A stretch of 64,000 bases of DNA from Mycogone perniciosa (GCA_025331125.1 JAOALB010000044.1:97250-161249), one strand, 5' to 3'. Shown: positions 50,299 to 61,686, counted from the first letter of the stretch. The notes: generated by a model from the sequence alone, not told the origin. A program made the numbers and translations.

Positions 50299-52731
50299 AT
50301 GAGTGACAATATTGATATGAAGATGGTCGAGATGGCCTGTATGGTAAGATGAGCTACATTTTTCCTTCTTTCCTTCCTTCATCCCCATTACCTTTGTCAG
50401 CGACGTGGTTCTATAACTTTCTCGCCGCCCTCTCCATCATTTCATATTCGCTGTCTCCGAAAGGATGATGGCTTCATACGGCTTCTCCCGGAAAGATAGT
50501 AATAATAAATCGCTAACCAATTTCCACAGGCCGATCTCAGTCGACATCGCCAGGAGGAACTTCCTCTGAGCGATATAGCCAAACGGCCAACATTCGAACC
50601 TCGCAACTCTGGGGCCGACCATATCCCTCAAGCGCTAAAACGCAGACTTGGGAGCAAATGGAGCGGTAGGTCAATGATTCTCAAAATGGCTTATGCCCGT
50701 TTCTGATCAATGCCACAGTGAAAATCCAAGACGAAGAGTCGGAGCAAATGGAGGGTCTTACCATTGAGGAGGATCGACCTTGGGCCAAGTTTACCAATCA
50801 ATATCTGAAGCGTCATCAGACTGAAGCGTATGTCTCAAAAGCTATGACGGTCACTAATCTCGTCATGACGATCCTAACTGCCGACCTCAGGGCGCCACCA
50901 CGACTTGCGCTTGGGTCTCGCCAACCCCAAGTTGAGAGACTGACGACTCCTCAATATATTCCAGCAACGCAAATCTCCGCCCCAGCCCCAACACAAACTG
51001 GAGCACTGATTCCACCGAAGCCACAACATGTAGCAGGCTCAATCAGTATTTCTACGAAGGCTGTTTCTGCGAAGACTGTTCCTCCACAGAGCAGCGGGCC
51101 ATTGGCTTCACCTTCTCAAGATGCTACGGAATGTGTCCTTTGCCGGGGCCAATGCCGGATTATTTCTGGATTTGGAAAGGTAAAGGGCAGTTTCCCTGCT
51201 GAATTCGCAATGAAGGTACAGCCCAAAACGAGCCATGCGTTCCTGGTTCTCTCAGCGCCGAATAAGAGCGACCGAGTCCATAATATCTTGGACCTCAACG
51301 TCCCAGATGTGCAAGGCCTTCTCTGCGTGATTAGCTGCCCCAAAGGCGACTTTTTGTACCGATTGCAATTTCAGAAGTCGTCTGAGGCAGAGAGCTTCCG
51401 GAACTACTTCCAGATGCTTCAGCAATCGGCTGCTCATCACACAAAGTCAAGCTCTGCTCTGACGCCAGTTGCACTTGCACCAGCTGCTTCGCCGGCTATT
51501 TATACGCCTACAGCTCCACTTCCTACTGATGATAAGTCCCAGAAGGCTGAAGAGATGATCCCAAACACTGCGCAGCTTACTGCTGTGCAGGTTCCAAATG
51601 GATCTGGGGATGCTTCGGCGGTGATGACGGCTAAAAATGAAAGCATCATGCCGGTAGAGAAAACCAACGACAAGCCTGCGGGCAGTCAGCCTGAGAGACG
51701 ACTCATTAACATTGAGGATACCTCTACGACCAAGGAAGTCGTCGCGAGCGAGACCCTTACCATTAATGACGCGGCGGATCAGCTGCAAGCTCTGGTCCAA
51801 ACTATCCTATCCAAGATGAATGAAAGCGGTGTTGCGGTATCTGAACGTGCAGTTGATGAAGTGGAGGACGCGACGATTGCAAACTGGATTGGGCAAGGCT
51901 TCTTGGAATCGGAGTCAGATGACATGAAGGAGGAGCTCCTCCAACTCCTTCGGGTGTTGGTTCGCATCAAGCGAAAGGCAGAATTTCGGCGAAGAGCAAA
52001 GATTGCTTGTTCGAGTCCAGCCATCAAGGAGCTCCAGAGGGACCAAGAGGTCCTTGAAAAGAAAACAGCAAGAATCCAGTATTCTTCGGAGGAGATCAAG
52101 AGACTGGAAGTCAAGGCCACACCTCGACAAAACCGGATTGAAGCCTCGGACTTGCTCCAGAAGCCCCTGGTTCAATCGCCGACCTCTATCAAGGCACAAA
52201 TCTCTGCTGTTTCGAAGCATAAAGATTGGCTGAGTGGAAAAACAAAGGTGGCGAAACAGACCCCAAATGTCTTGGCCACGGAGTCGCGGCAAGATGGAAG
52301 CTCAATTTACTTGAGCAACACCGAGATGAAGCCGAAAGTTGTGCTTCCGCAGGCCAAGGATAAAGATAAGGAGAACTTGTCCACTGTATCGAGACAGGAT
52401 GGGAGCTTTATTTTCTCGGACAGAAAGGAAACACAGCCGACAGTCGCACTTCCGGCAGCGAAGCCTCAACCACGGCCGTTCCAGGGCCTTGCAACGTCTC
52501 GTTGGGCTAAGCAAGCAGCTCCAACTGGTAAGATTTACAAGAGAAAAATTCATGAGAAGAAGAGGTTCACTAATCAGAAATGGAAAAGGTTGGTCAGTAC
52601 CCACTGTGAAACCAACAGAGGCCTCGCCGAAGACAACCTCTCGGAGCGGTGTTTCTGAACTCAAGGGGCTGAGCTCTTCTCAATGGGCTAACAAGCCTGT
52701 TGCATTTTCGGGACATTTTTTTGGTATCTGA
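50299..52731 (+). CDS. unrecognised protein with possible PH-like domain
   Basis: Exons 50299-50343, 50530-50665, 50719-50827, 50891-52527 and about 52598-52731 give about 686 residues. The last acceptor could instead be the AAG at 52588, adding three residues; both keep frame. The start MSDNIDMKMVEMACM is short and the first intron is long for this genome (186 nt). Residues of about 190-285 (CVLCRGQCRIISGFGKVKG through FLYRLQFQKSSEAESFRNYF) have the alternating hydrophobic pattern and final helix of a PH-like fold, which is a guess. A Leu/Glu/Arg-rich helical region follows (WIGQGFLESESDDMKEELLQ), then a Lys/Gln-rich tail with a twice-repeated SRQDGS motif. I do not know the family. The intron phases strongly support one gene. 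Confidence 0.75.
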
Positions 52732-53040
52732 ACCCGACAGACATCTTCTCCATGTCTATGATCAAGATGGAAAGGATGACGCATAGGCATCTGGAGGATG
52801 ATTATACGCAAATTGGAGACGTGGGAGCGTACTTGGCTGACAAATGAATCACTGAGAGGCAATATTGCGACATCGTGGAAGGGAACAATTTGCTATGTGT
52901 TGTCGCAATTCACGGGGAGCTCCACCGGTAACCAGTGTATGTTAGGCTTCGATAATAAATTCAGGGTTTGGCCTTGGGAATTGAGCCATGGTAACACATG
53001 TTCCGAGTAGTTCGTGATTGTTGTGGTTTGGAAGTCAGGG
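52732..53040. other. convergent 3' intergenic spacer
   Basis: 3' flanks of two convergent genes. Nothing is seen in it. Confidence 0.5.
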
Positions 53041-53511
53041 TTAGGTCTCGTTGCTTATTTTCTTTCTACATCTTGACTCGTACATGGAAAGTAATTGCCG
53101 CGTCTCTTGATCCAGACCTCCATCATCACCTTCTATTTTGAAAACTTTGGCCATGAATTCTATAACATCATTGTAACGGCGGAAGAAATACAGTTCCTCA
53201 ACAGCATGGAGGACCTGTTGAACATGCTGCTTATTTGCACCAGGGCCAAGAGGCAGCTGGATGGATTTGTAAATCTGCGGCAGTGGCGGCATTATGTCAG
53301 TTTATCTGTTATGCAATTCTGGGCTGGGTGGGCCAGCGGGCGAGAGAATTTGGCTCACCTCGCCGTTTTCTACTTTTGCGCGATAGTTGCGCTTCACGGC
53401 TTGGAAGTCGGCTTCGGACTGGCCTTTTCTTTTGGACTGCTTTTGGGTGTTGTCTTCCTCGGAGTCGGAGAGTTGGATGTTGAAGAGACCGTTGTCTTCG
53501 GAGTCGGACAT
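53041..53511 (-). CDS. small acidic/helical protein, unknown function
   Basis: Minus-strand exons 53359-53511 and 53041-53274 (intron GTGAGC...CAG, 84 nt) encode 128 residues. The first 50 are acidic and disordered, with a doubled SDSE motif (MSDSEDNGLFNIQLSDSEED) followed by Lys/Gln. The C-terminal half is helical and has the look of a conserved domain: IYKSIQLPLGPGANKQHVQQ, then VLHAVEELYFFRRYNDVIEF, then LDQETRQLLSMYESRC. The helix pair with YFFRRY resembles a single TPR-like hairpin. I cannot name a family. Phase-0 junction and protein-like composition support a real gene. Confidence 0.7.
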
Positions 53512-54353
53512 TGTTTGGTGGAGGTGAGGGTGAAGGCTGTGTGTAATTGATGATAATGGGTTAGGGGAGAGTTTCCGGGCTGAGTCAGAATGAGTGAGGC
53601 ATCATGAGAACTGAAATACACGCCCCACTACGAGTCCGTGGGAGAAGTACTCCGTACTCCGTAGAAGTAAGGAAAGGGTTGACACAGCCACAGCCCTACA
53701 GTGGCTTGTGTCGTACTAAAATTAGCTCAGAGCATATTTGGCAGTACTCCGTACTCCGTACTGCGAAGTACTACTTCGTACTCCGTCCTTGATATCAGTC
53801 CGTACGGAGTGCATTGTAGAGAACATCTCCAAGATTATGTAAATCTATCTACACCAAATATTAAAGGCAAGCTGTTTGGGTGGTCTGAAGTGTTTGAGAA
53901 CCCCACCAAATGACCTCATGTGGGTGCACAACATGGGTGCTTAACATGGGTAAGAATCTGACTGGCGTTAACAGAGTCTTATTGCTGACAGCTCTTCCAA
54001 CCAACAATGACAAAGAGCCGCCCAGCTGGCACAAGTTACAGTAGACGCCGGTATTGCAGGCATTCCACGAATAGGAGGAAGACCCTAGGCAACATGCAGC
54101 GCATAATTCCATAATGGCCCTGACAAATCCAGTGGCGCAGCCCAACATCACGCGGCGCGGAGCAAGTCCAAAGCCGTCGGGTACTAGCATTGGGCTAAAT
54201 CAACGACTAATCATAAGCGCCGCAGCAAGACGAAGCTCCAACGAGGAAACGATGGCCCCTGAGATAAAGATCAGTTTGTGTCCAACGATATTTATTTGAG
54301 CCCTTTTTCCTTCACCGTATCACTAGGACTCTTTACAGATACGCCGTCAATTC
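53512..54353. other. head-to-head intergenic region with CGGAGTA array
   Basis: Spacer between divergent genes. It holds two groups of TACTCCGTA motifs (53648-53664 and 53743-53786) and one CGTACGGAGTGC at 53801. No gene is supported. Confidence 0.55.
53743..53786. repeat. TACTCCGTA repeat cluster with small hairpin
   Basis: GTACTCCGTACTCCGTACTG is followed by CGAAGTA-C-TACTTCG, a perfect 7-nt inverted repeat (53764-53778), and then another GTACTCCGT. Confidence 0.8.
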
Positions 54354-55485
54354 ATGATGGAAGACACAAAGATCGAAGCCCCGGCTCCTGCTGCCTCCAG
54401 CAAGCCGGAGGAACAGCCAACGGCTGCGGACTCAGCGCCGGCTCCAGCTCCACAAGATACCCCTGTTAAGAAGCCTGAGGAGACGTCATCAGAAAAGCCC
54501 GCGTCGACGAGGACGAGACCATCACCGTCCGTATCTCTGGATATAGACAAGACGAAGCCCCAGGACTTTGAAGGCGAGCTGTTCACCAACAACGAGCTGC
54601 CGCCCGCCGAGATCCTGAAGAAGATTGAGAACTACGTGGTGCTGGATCGCGATGGCAAGACGCATACCTTTAAGAGCCTTTACAGCGGACGCAATGTTGC
54701 TCGTCGTGTTCTCGTCATCTTTGTGCGACACTTTTTCTGCGGCGTATGTCTTTCACCACCCAAAGCCCCTGTCATGGTGCTAACAGCCGTGCTTTTTGTA
54801 GAACTGCCAAGAATACCTTCGCACCTTGTCCGAGTCAATCACACCCGACTCCTTACTGCGACTACCTATCAGCACCTTCATCACGGTCATTGGATGTGGT
54901 GATCCCGCCTTGATCGACATGTACGCCTCCGAAACGAATTGCTCTTTCCCGATATATACAGACCCGACACGGTCACTATTCGATGCGCTGGGCATGGTCA
55001 AGACGCTCACGATGGGCACGAAGCCCGCGTACGCGAGGAAGAGCATGGCCAAGGGAATCATGGACAGCATCGTTCAGGGGCTGAAATTCGTGCCCAAGGG
55101 CTTGGCGCTCAAGTCTGGCGACCATCGCCAAGTCGGCGGCGAGTTCCTGTTCGAGCCACTTGATATCGTGACGCCCGTAACGACGCCGCAGGAGGAGCGG
55201 CCCCCAAAGCTCGGATCGCTTGAGGGTAAAGAGCAGGGGACTGCGAATGGGGACGACGTCTCTGTGGAGGAGAAGAGGGTGACGTGGTGCCACAGGATGA
55301 AGACGACGAGAGACCACGCCGAGATACCGGAGCTTATGGAGGTTTTGGGCTTGGATGGCCATGGCCAGTCTGAGCCGCTGCGAGCGAGGAAGGGCACAGG
55401 GCTCAGTATGGCGAGCCAGATGAGCCAGTTGAGTCAGGCTGCCCTGGCGGCTGAGCCTGTTACGAATGATGACAAACAAGCATAG
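54354..55485 (+). CDS. AhpC/TSA-type peroxiredoxin-like protein (PRXL2/AAED1 group)
   Basis: Exons 54354-54743 and 54802-55485 (intron 58 nt) give 357 residues. The first 75 residues are Pro/Ala/Glu-rich and probably disordered. A thioredoxin-like fold follows: IENYVVLDRDGKTHTFKSLY, VLVIFVRHFFCGNCQEYLRT, ITVIGCGDPALIDMYASET, FPIYTDPTRSLFDALGM, then GEFLFEP, the usual strand near the end. The active-site dithiol is Cys129-Gly-Asn-Cys132 and the intron falls between Gly130 and Asn131. A 90-residue C-terminal tail extends beyond the family domain. Expected to be cytosolic and redox-active; substrate unknown. Tandem ATGs at 54354 and 54357 make the start uncertain by one residue. Confidence 0.9.
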
Positions 55486-55640
55486 TAGTGGAGCGTTTCT
55501 AAGAGGTATGATTGCATCTGGTTTTTTGGTCAGAACAAAATGGTTTAGGTTTCTGTTGCATGGATATCCCCTCGAGGTAGTTTGATCTCTGAATGTCAAT
55601 TGTCTTAACCGTCAGGCTCACCGGGCATCGACATGCTATG

Positions 55641-56454
55641 CTAAATGCTTTGGATCACCTCCTGGACCTCCAACCTGTAGTCTATAATCTCCTTGCCATT
55701 TACCAAGTCATTCTCCGTCGCCCTCTTATCCCCCTCCTCCAGAGACTTGACAATGCCCGCTTGTAAATGCCTTTCTCTCAACCTCTTCCTCGCAACGTCA
55801 AAGTCCACCTCCACAAACCACAGCTCATCCAGCAGCGCCGCCGCATCCCGCCATATCTCCTTGTCCAAAGCCAAGTAGTTCCCCTCCAGCACCACAATAC
55901 GATGCGTCGGCAGCACGGCGATGTCCTCCTCCTTGGGGTCCTTCACTGCGTGGTCAAAGGAGGGTGCGAGAATGGGTTTTGCATCTGCAGAGATGGGCTG
56001 GCGTAGTGCCTGGACTAGACCTAGGAATTTGGGCGCGTCAAAGGTGAAGTGGGCACCGCGGCGAGCGTGGGCGGTTATGGGGTCGGGCATAGCAGAGAGG
56101 GCGGCCCGGGTGAGGTGGAAGCCGTCCATGGGGAGGAAAGCCACTGGCGGATTGAGGCTCGAGGCATGGTCGTTGAGTTTCTGGGTGACGGTTTGGGCGA
56201 GAGTTGTCTTGCCTGGGTTGAGCGGGTTAGCTGAGGAAGATGGGGTAGGTTTCGAGGATAGCGTGCCTGAGCCGGGGATTCCAGCAATGCCAATTACTAC
56301 GTGACGGTTAGCCAAGCGATATCTTGAAACTGCTTGTGAATGGTGTGAGTTGTTCGGTGTTGAGGGATCATGACTTACACAGGCGCTCGCCGTGAGGAGT
56401 CTCCTCATACTTCTTCCAGGCCTTGTCAACCAGCCTTTGAACCTGGCTCTCCAT
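55641..56454 (-). CDS. P-loop kinase, uridine kinase/phosphoribulokinase-like
   Basis: Minus-strand exons 56379-56454, 56267-56296 and 55641-56212 give 225 residues. Related to the bacterial and fungal small-molecule kinases grouped with uridine kinase and phosphoribulokinase. The Walker A motif GIPGSGKTT (31-39) is complete only if 56213-56266 is removed as an intron. That intron begins GCACGC and ends CCCAG, with a CTAAC branch site, so it is a GC-AG intron; left in, it would insert 18 residues into the nucleotide loop. Other motifs are FLPMDGFHL, RRGAHFTFDAPKF, VVLEGNYLAL and VDFDVARKRLRERH. The first intron, 56297-56378, uses GTAAGT...TAG. It is divergent from the MetAP2 gene across 342 nt. 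The natural substrate is not known. Confidence 0.9.
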
Positions 56455-56796
56455 GTTGATTATTCCAATGCCTATTCTACAAGCCCTTAAATTCAAGAGC
56501 GGCGTTGGAGATATATATACACGGCATGAGATAGATCGGAACCCCTGGTTATGACCCACGGCCCCTCAATCACACGGACGGGTGTGCTCCGAACAAAGTA
56601 TTTAGGCGACAGAAAAAGCGGGCAGTCTACCCAGTGATATGACGCACTATTTTGTCAGCACCCAGTGCCATCATCAATGGCGGGGTTTCGTTCGTGGGGA
56701 ATCCTGGCGCCAAATTTTGTTCCCTTGTAGAATACTCCGTGCCGAAGCCCTGTCGCCCACAGGACAGCAAACGACATCAATGCACGTCGGCCCAAG
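56455..56796. promoter_or_regulatory. bidirectional promoter region, kinase / MetAP2
   Basis: 342 nt between the start codons of two divergent genes, so both promoters must lie here or overlap the 5' exons. A TATATATA-like stretch occurs at 56512-56520 on the kinase side and one TACTCCGTG at 56713. No specific factor site is recognised. Confidence 0.55.
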
Positions 56797-58302
56797 ATGG
56801 CAGCCCAAGTTCCCACTGAGGCTCTGAAGGAGTTGAAAGGTAATTAATTATACGGGAAATATTCTGGTGCGAGAAGGACGTTTGGCGTTGCTAATATGAT
56901 GGCGCCACTTACAGTGGACGAAAGTGCCCGGCCTACAGGCAAGGCCGGGAATACTGCGACTGCTGGCAACGACGAAGACGACGCGCACGACGGTGAAGAC
57001 TCCGAAGACGATGCAGATGACAACGCACCTGCAGCCGGCGCAGCCAAGAAGAAGAAGAAGAGAAAGCCCAAGAAGAAGAAGAAGGCTCCCACCAGCCAGA
57101 CTGAGCCCCCGCGCGTGCTTGTCAGCCAGCTGTTCCCCAACAAGAGCTTCCCCAAGGGCGAGGAGGTCGAGTACAAGGACGAGAACAGCTACCGGACTAC
57201 GAATGAGGAGAAGCGCCATCTGGATAGTTTGAACAGCGATTTCCTGGCCGACTACCGCGAGGCTGCCGAGGTCCACCGACAGGTGCGACAGTATGCGAAG
57301 AAGGTCATCAGGCCTGGGCAGACCCTGACGGAGATTGCGGAGACGATTGAGGACGGTGTTAGAGCGCTTACTGGCCACCAGGGCGTGGAGGAGGGAGATG
57401 CCCTGAAGGCCGGCATGGGCTTCCCCTGCGGTCTGAGTCTGAACCACTGCGCTGCCCATTACACCCCCAATGCCGGGAACAAGATGGTGCTGCAGACGGA
57501 GGACGTCATGAAGGTGGATTTTGGTGTCCATGTCAACGGAAAGATTGTGGATTCTGCCTTTACTGTTGCATTCGACAACAAGTACGACAACTTGCTCCAG
57601 GCTGTCAGGGAGGCCACCAACGCAGGTGTCCGCGAGGCGGGCATCGACGCCCGCGTTGGCGAAATCGGTGGCGTTATCCAAGAAGTCATGGAGAGCTTCG
57701 AAGTCGAGATTGACGGCACGACGTACCCTATCAAGAGCATCCGTAACCTCACGGGCCACACGATCCTGCCATACAGCATCCATGGCACCAAGGCCGTGCC
57801 GATTGTGAAGAGCAACGACCAAACCAAAATGGAGGAAGGTGATGTGTTTGCCATTGAGACATTTGGCAGCACTGGCAATGGATATGTCAGAGACGATGGA
57901 GAGGTCTCGCACTATGCCAAGGTTGGGGATGCGCATGTGGATTTGCGCCTCAGCTCGGCCAAGTCGCTGCTCAATGTGATTAATAAGAATTTCGGAACGC
58001 TGCCGTTCTGTCGACGGTATCTGGACCGTCTTGGTCAGGAGAAGTACCTGCTGGGGGTATGTATCGCCATTTCCTCCTTTTTTATGGAGTGCTAACCATG
58101 TTCTACAGCTGAACAGCCTGGTGCAAAACGACATCGTCGAGGCGTACCCGCCCTTGTGTGACAAGAGGGGCTCGTACACTGCTCAGTTTGAGCATGTAAG
58201 TGCACTTTGAATCATCCGTTTTATGAACTATAGCTGACTTTCTAGACCATCCTGATTCGACCTACCGTGAAGGAGGTCATCAGCCGAGGAGAAGACTATT
58301 AG
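56797..58302 (+). CDS. MAP2: methionine aminopeptidase 2
   Basis: Removes the initiator Met from nascent proteins with small second residues; cytosolic, dinuclear-metal enzyme and the known fumagillin target in eukaryotes. Exons 56797-56839, 56915-58056, 58109-58195 and 58246-58302 give 442 residues. An acidic tract (DEDDAHDGEDSEDDADD) and a polylysine tract (KKKKKRKPKKKKK) occupy 30-75, as expected for type 2 enzymes and associated with eIF2 or ribosome binding. Metal ligands and the catalytic His are visible: His196 (AAHYTPN), Asp216 (KVDFG), Asp227 (IVDSAF), His296 (TGHTI), Glu329 (AIETFG) and Glu423 (AQFEH). The gene looks fully functional. The short first exon, MAAQVPTEALKELK, was chosen on phase and ATG context (AAGATGG). 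Confidence 0.97.
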
Positions 58303-59199
58303 AGTAGCAAGCTGTGAGAGTGATTCTGAAATATGACACCCTTATGAGATGTGAAGCGAAATTACTGCTACTACCACAAATTACTCTTCGTCTCCTGATT
58401 GTCTCCTGATCAATCTTGCATGCGCTTCCCCGGATCTAAGATGCAGGTCCAGGGAGATTTCGATATTTCTCGCCAATGAACATCTGGCGATTGCGATCAA
58501 CAAGGCTGCATCAAAGGACACTACGACGAGTACAATACCAGTACCTACGAGTACATTATTCCCTAGCCACTGTGTTTAACATCGCCATTCAAGAGAGGCT
58601 GTGACCAAATCGTGCACGGACTCATTCCGGGACCCCGAAGCCAATCAGCGGCATTCCCGGGTTTCCACCGTCCCGAGGATTTCTCGCTGTATCGATAAGG
58701 CTTAGCCCTTTCAGTGCTAGATCCTGCCGGGAGGGGGTTAGCCGTCTTAGTCAGTCACTGCAAGAAAAAAAAATCCTTCTCCCTAGTGGAGGCGCTGAAA
58801 GCCGATGCCGAAATCGTCGCTCTTTTTCACATGTGCGTGACTGTGCCACCAAAACCAGCCTTATCTATTACTACTACTCCCCTGAAAAACCCGCACGAAA
58901 ATCGCCTCCATCTATTTTCCATCTCCAGATTGTGATACAATAATACCCCATTACCCCGGTTTGCGCGCGGTGTCTGAGGCGGAACTGCGTTTTCCTTAAT
59001 ATTTATTTTGACGGGTTTTCGCGGGCGATTTAACGACTTCTCGATAGACGTCACGAAGCGATCTGACACCAAACGATCCTATACAGAAGAGCACACGACC
59101 AAGGATTGTCCAATCATCGGAGCTTCGACCTCAACTTCCCCCTCTCCTCCACCTCCCGTATCCCGACCTCCTCCTTTTCCTACGTACAATCTTCACAAG
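58303..59199. other. intergenic region
   Basis: 3' flank of MetAP2 and promoter/leader of the Ups2-like gene. C/T-rich sequence at 59130-59180 precedes the ATG. No gene is seen. Confidence 0.5.
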
Positions 59200-59772
59200 A
59201 TGAAGGTCTTCTCAAATACCGTCACCTACAACTACTCATGGGACGAGGTCTCCACCGCCAACTGGCGGAAGTACGGACCATGGAACAACAAGTCTGAGCA
59301 TGTCATCGCCGTCGACACGCTATCACGACAAGTCGACCCAGCTACCGGCATCCTCCGCACAGAACGGCTCATCACATGCAAACAAGCCGCGCCCGAGTGG
59401 ATCAAAACGATCCTTGGCTGCAACTCCGAAGAGAGCTTCGTCTACGAGGCCAGCTACGTCGATCCGAAGAACAAGACCGTCACAATGGTCAGCCAGAACG
59501 TGACGTGGAGCAACCTCGTCCGCGTGCAAGAGGAAGTCATCTACAAGCCGCTGAGCGACCACCAGACGCAGTTCCTGCAGAGCGCTCGCGTCACGGCGCT
59601 GTGCGGTGGCTGGCAGAGGATAAAGAACAGCATTGAGGACACCCTCGTGAATCGGTTCAAGGAGAATGCGATCAAGGGCCGGGAGGGCTTCGAGCGTGTG
59701 CTAGAGATGAGCCGGATCGTGTTTGCTGAGGAGAAGGCTCGGCAGCAGCGGGAGAAGCTGATGATTATGTAA
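59200..59772 (+). CDS. UPS2: PRELI/MSF1-domain lipid-transfer protein, Ups2-like
   Basis: Intronless, 190 residues. The whole chain is one PRELI/MSF1 domain, whose members move phosphatidic acid or phosphatidylserine across the mitochondrial intermembrane space with Mdm35. Recognisable segments are MKVFSNTVTYNYSWDEVSTA, NWRKYGPW, HVIAVDTLSRQVDP, RTERLITCKQAAPEW and NRFKENAIKGREGFE. The start sequence MKVF and the ANWRKY segment fit the Ups2/PRELID3 branch, thought to handle phosphatidylserine, better than Ups1. No presequence is visible, as expected for these proteins. An in-frame upstream ATG at 59008 exists but its 64-residue leader is Pro/Ser-rich and unlike the family. Confidence 0.93.
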   Translation: MKVFSNTVTYNYSWDEVSTANWRKYGPWNNKSEHVIAVDTLSRQVDPATGILRTERLITCKQAAPEWIKTILGCNSEESFVYEASYVDPKNKTVTMVSQNVTWSNLVRVQEEVIYKPLSDHQTQFLQSARVTALCGGWQRIKNSIEDTLVNRFKENAIKGREGFERVLEMSRIVFAEEKARQQREKLMIM

Positions 59773-60389
59773 CACCCGCCAAGTCCGACTTGAGAACGAC
59801 ACACAACAACCAGCACCACAACTCTCCACTATAAACGACCTTTTTGCATTTTTTTTGGGAGACTTTCTGTTTTGTTTCGGCGCACTTGGAAGAGGGAAAG
59901 GGGTCTTTATGTTTTTCCCAAGCATTTTCGCGGCGTGGCGTTTCGGATACACAAAAGAAAATTGGAGAGCGCGCATTCAACTGGCGAAGACACACACAAA
60001 GATACAAAGAATGAGAACGACAAACGACCAAAAAAGAAAGGGGTAGGAAAGGGGTTTCCAAAATTTTCAGTTTATACGATACGATACCACAAGTCTGCTT
60101 AGACAACGGGCAGCCATCTGGACCCAGGGAAGAGAAGAGAAGAGAGAGAGGAGAAAGGTCGTCCGCCATCCATGTATAAAGCGAGCGGGCGCTTTTGATA
60201 GATGCACTTTTTTAGAGTCTTTAGAATATCCTGTAAACGAGAACATTATGAAGAAATACTCAATTATCACTACTGATCTGAGGCTGCCTGAGATATGTGT
60301 GGCCGTGGATGAGGATGAGGACGACATCCGTTCTGACTTTGCTCAAGAGCAGAACAGCGAAAGCATGATGGGGATTGAAGGAAAAGAAT
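59773..60389. other. intergenic region bordering mobile-element remnants
   Basis: 3' flank of the Ups2-like gene. T-rich at 59840-59865. Beyond about 60240 an open frame begins that runs into the copia remnant. No other gene is seen. Confidence 0.5.
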
Positions 60390-61160
60390 ACTTCAAGGGC
60401 AACCTGTTCCCGCTGAACGATCTGAAGCCAAGAGAAGACCAAGCCCCGAAAGGAGTAGTTTTTCTGTATCAGCAGAAGATAGGATCAGTCAACTATGCCC
60501 CAGGCATCACACGACCCGACAGCCAAGCTGGCCAAGTTTTTACTCAATCCATCAGATCAGCACATCAATCTTGTCAACAGGCTGTTGGAATACTTTTAGG
60601 CAACGCGATATCTCGCCATCGAATTCAACAGTAACCTCACCCTCGCACAGGTAAGCGAAGAACAAGGACCTAGCAGCCGAGACCGTCAAATCGCTTCCAA
60701 CGCCGCTTTCGCAAACGATCCTTAGACTAGGAAGTCATTATAAGGATATATTATAATCCTGTTTGATGGACTGATTAGCTGGAAAGCTAGCAAGCAACCA
60801 ACGGTCACAACTTCATCAACCGAAACCGAGCTTCTTGCCTTCCATCACATAGCAAAGGAAGCCATCGCAACTCAACAGCTGATGGACCAGATAACGCTTC
60901 AATTAGATAACCAATTGGTCATAGAATGTGACAATTATCAGACTATCAAGCTGCTCAAGCCAGACAAGCCCCGGCTAAAGACTCAGCTCAAGTACATCGA
61001 TATGCATAGCTGCTGGGCTCGCTAAGCCTATTAATAAGGATTATACGAAGTGGGATACACTCCGACTGATCAAATGATTGCTGATGGATTGACCAAGGTC
61101 CTTCCAGATCAGAAATTCAAGCGCTTTATCGAACAATTGGGTCTTGTTGATATACGTTCA
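60390..61160 (+). mobile_element. decayed Ty1/copia retrotransposon fragment (RT end and RNase H)
   Basis: Conceptual pieces match the end of a copia polyprotein. LYQQKIGSVNYAPGITRPD at about 60465-60525 is the segment after reverse transcriptase. It continues in another frame as KLAKFLLNPSDQHINLVNRL. Farther on come WKASKQPTVTTSSTETELLAF (about 60778-60840), QLVIECDNYQTIKLL and YTPTDQMIADGLTKVLP (about 61055-61105), the RNase H domain and its end. Frameshifts and several stops (for example after CWAR near 61021) show it is dead. No LTR is recognised beside it and upstream gag/integrase parts are absent, so it is a 3'-end fragment. Confidence 0.88.
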
Positions 61161-61506
61161 GAAGCATCGTGGGTTTGAGTCCTTATGTGAGGTTTATGCC
61201 GTGGGCGACGCAAGGTGACGGATAATGGGCGACATGTTTGTAGTTGATATATGTTTACGAGATGGACATTTGTTGTGTGAGCTTTTTGTGGTTTGTGGAA
61301 ACTCGTCGGGTATTGTGAGTAAATTAGGTGAAGGAATGGTAGGATTTGCATAGAGTTGAATGTGCGCTCAGTATCAGAATTTACAATGCCGGTCTTGTCG
61401 GGACATACAATACTAAGTTAATAAAAAGGGAAGTGGGGGAAGAAAAGAGAGAAGACACTTTTATAATACCGTGCCAGATAGGCCTATATCGTCCATCATG
61501 CAATGC

Positions 61507-61686
61507 CTACTTTTCCATCTTTCATCTCATATATCCAGTCGACTCAGTATTATTTATTGCAATGCAGGAATATGACATTTGGGTATCAAAGTCAGTTAAA
61601 GCAAATTCAAGTGTGAATTTCTGCTTTAAAAAAAGGCCAAAAAAACTCCGAAAACCCCGAAAAAATCAGCTACTGCTGCATCGGCC
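61507..61686 (+). repeat. inverted repeat, left arm
   Basis: Matches the reverse complement of 63437-63632. Shared blocks include CAGTTAAAGCAAATT, AATGCAGGAATAT, TATTATTTATTG, AGTCGACT and AATCAGCTACTGCTGCATCG. Most differences in the clean part are C/T or G/A. The arm covers the 3' end and 3' flank of the zinc-knuckle gene. Confidence 0.85.

Noticed and set aside
56213..56266. 18-residue natural insertion in the kinase P-loop
   Set aside because: Would break the nucleotide loop; branch site and CAG acceptor favour an intron.
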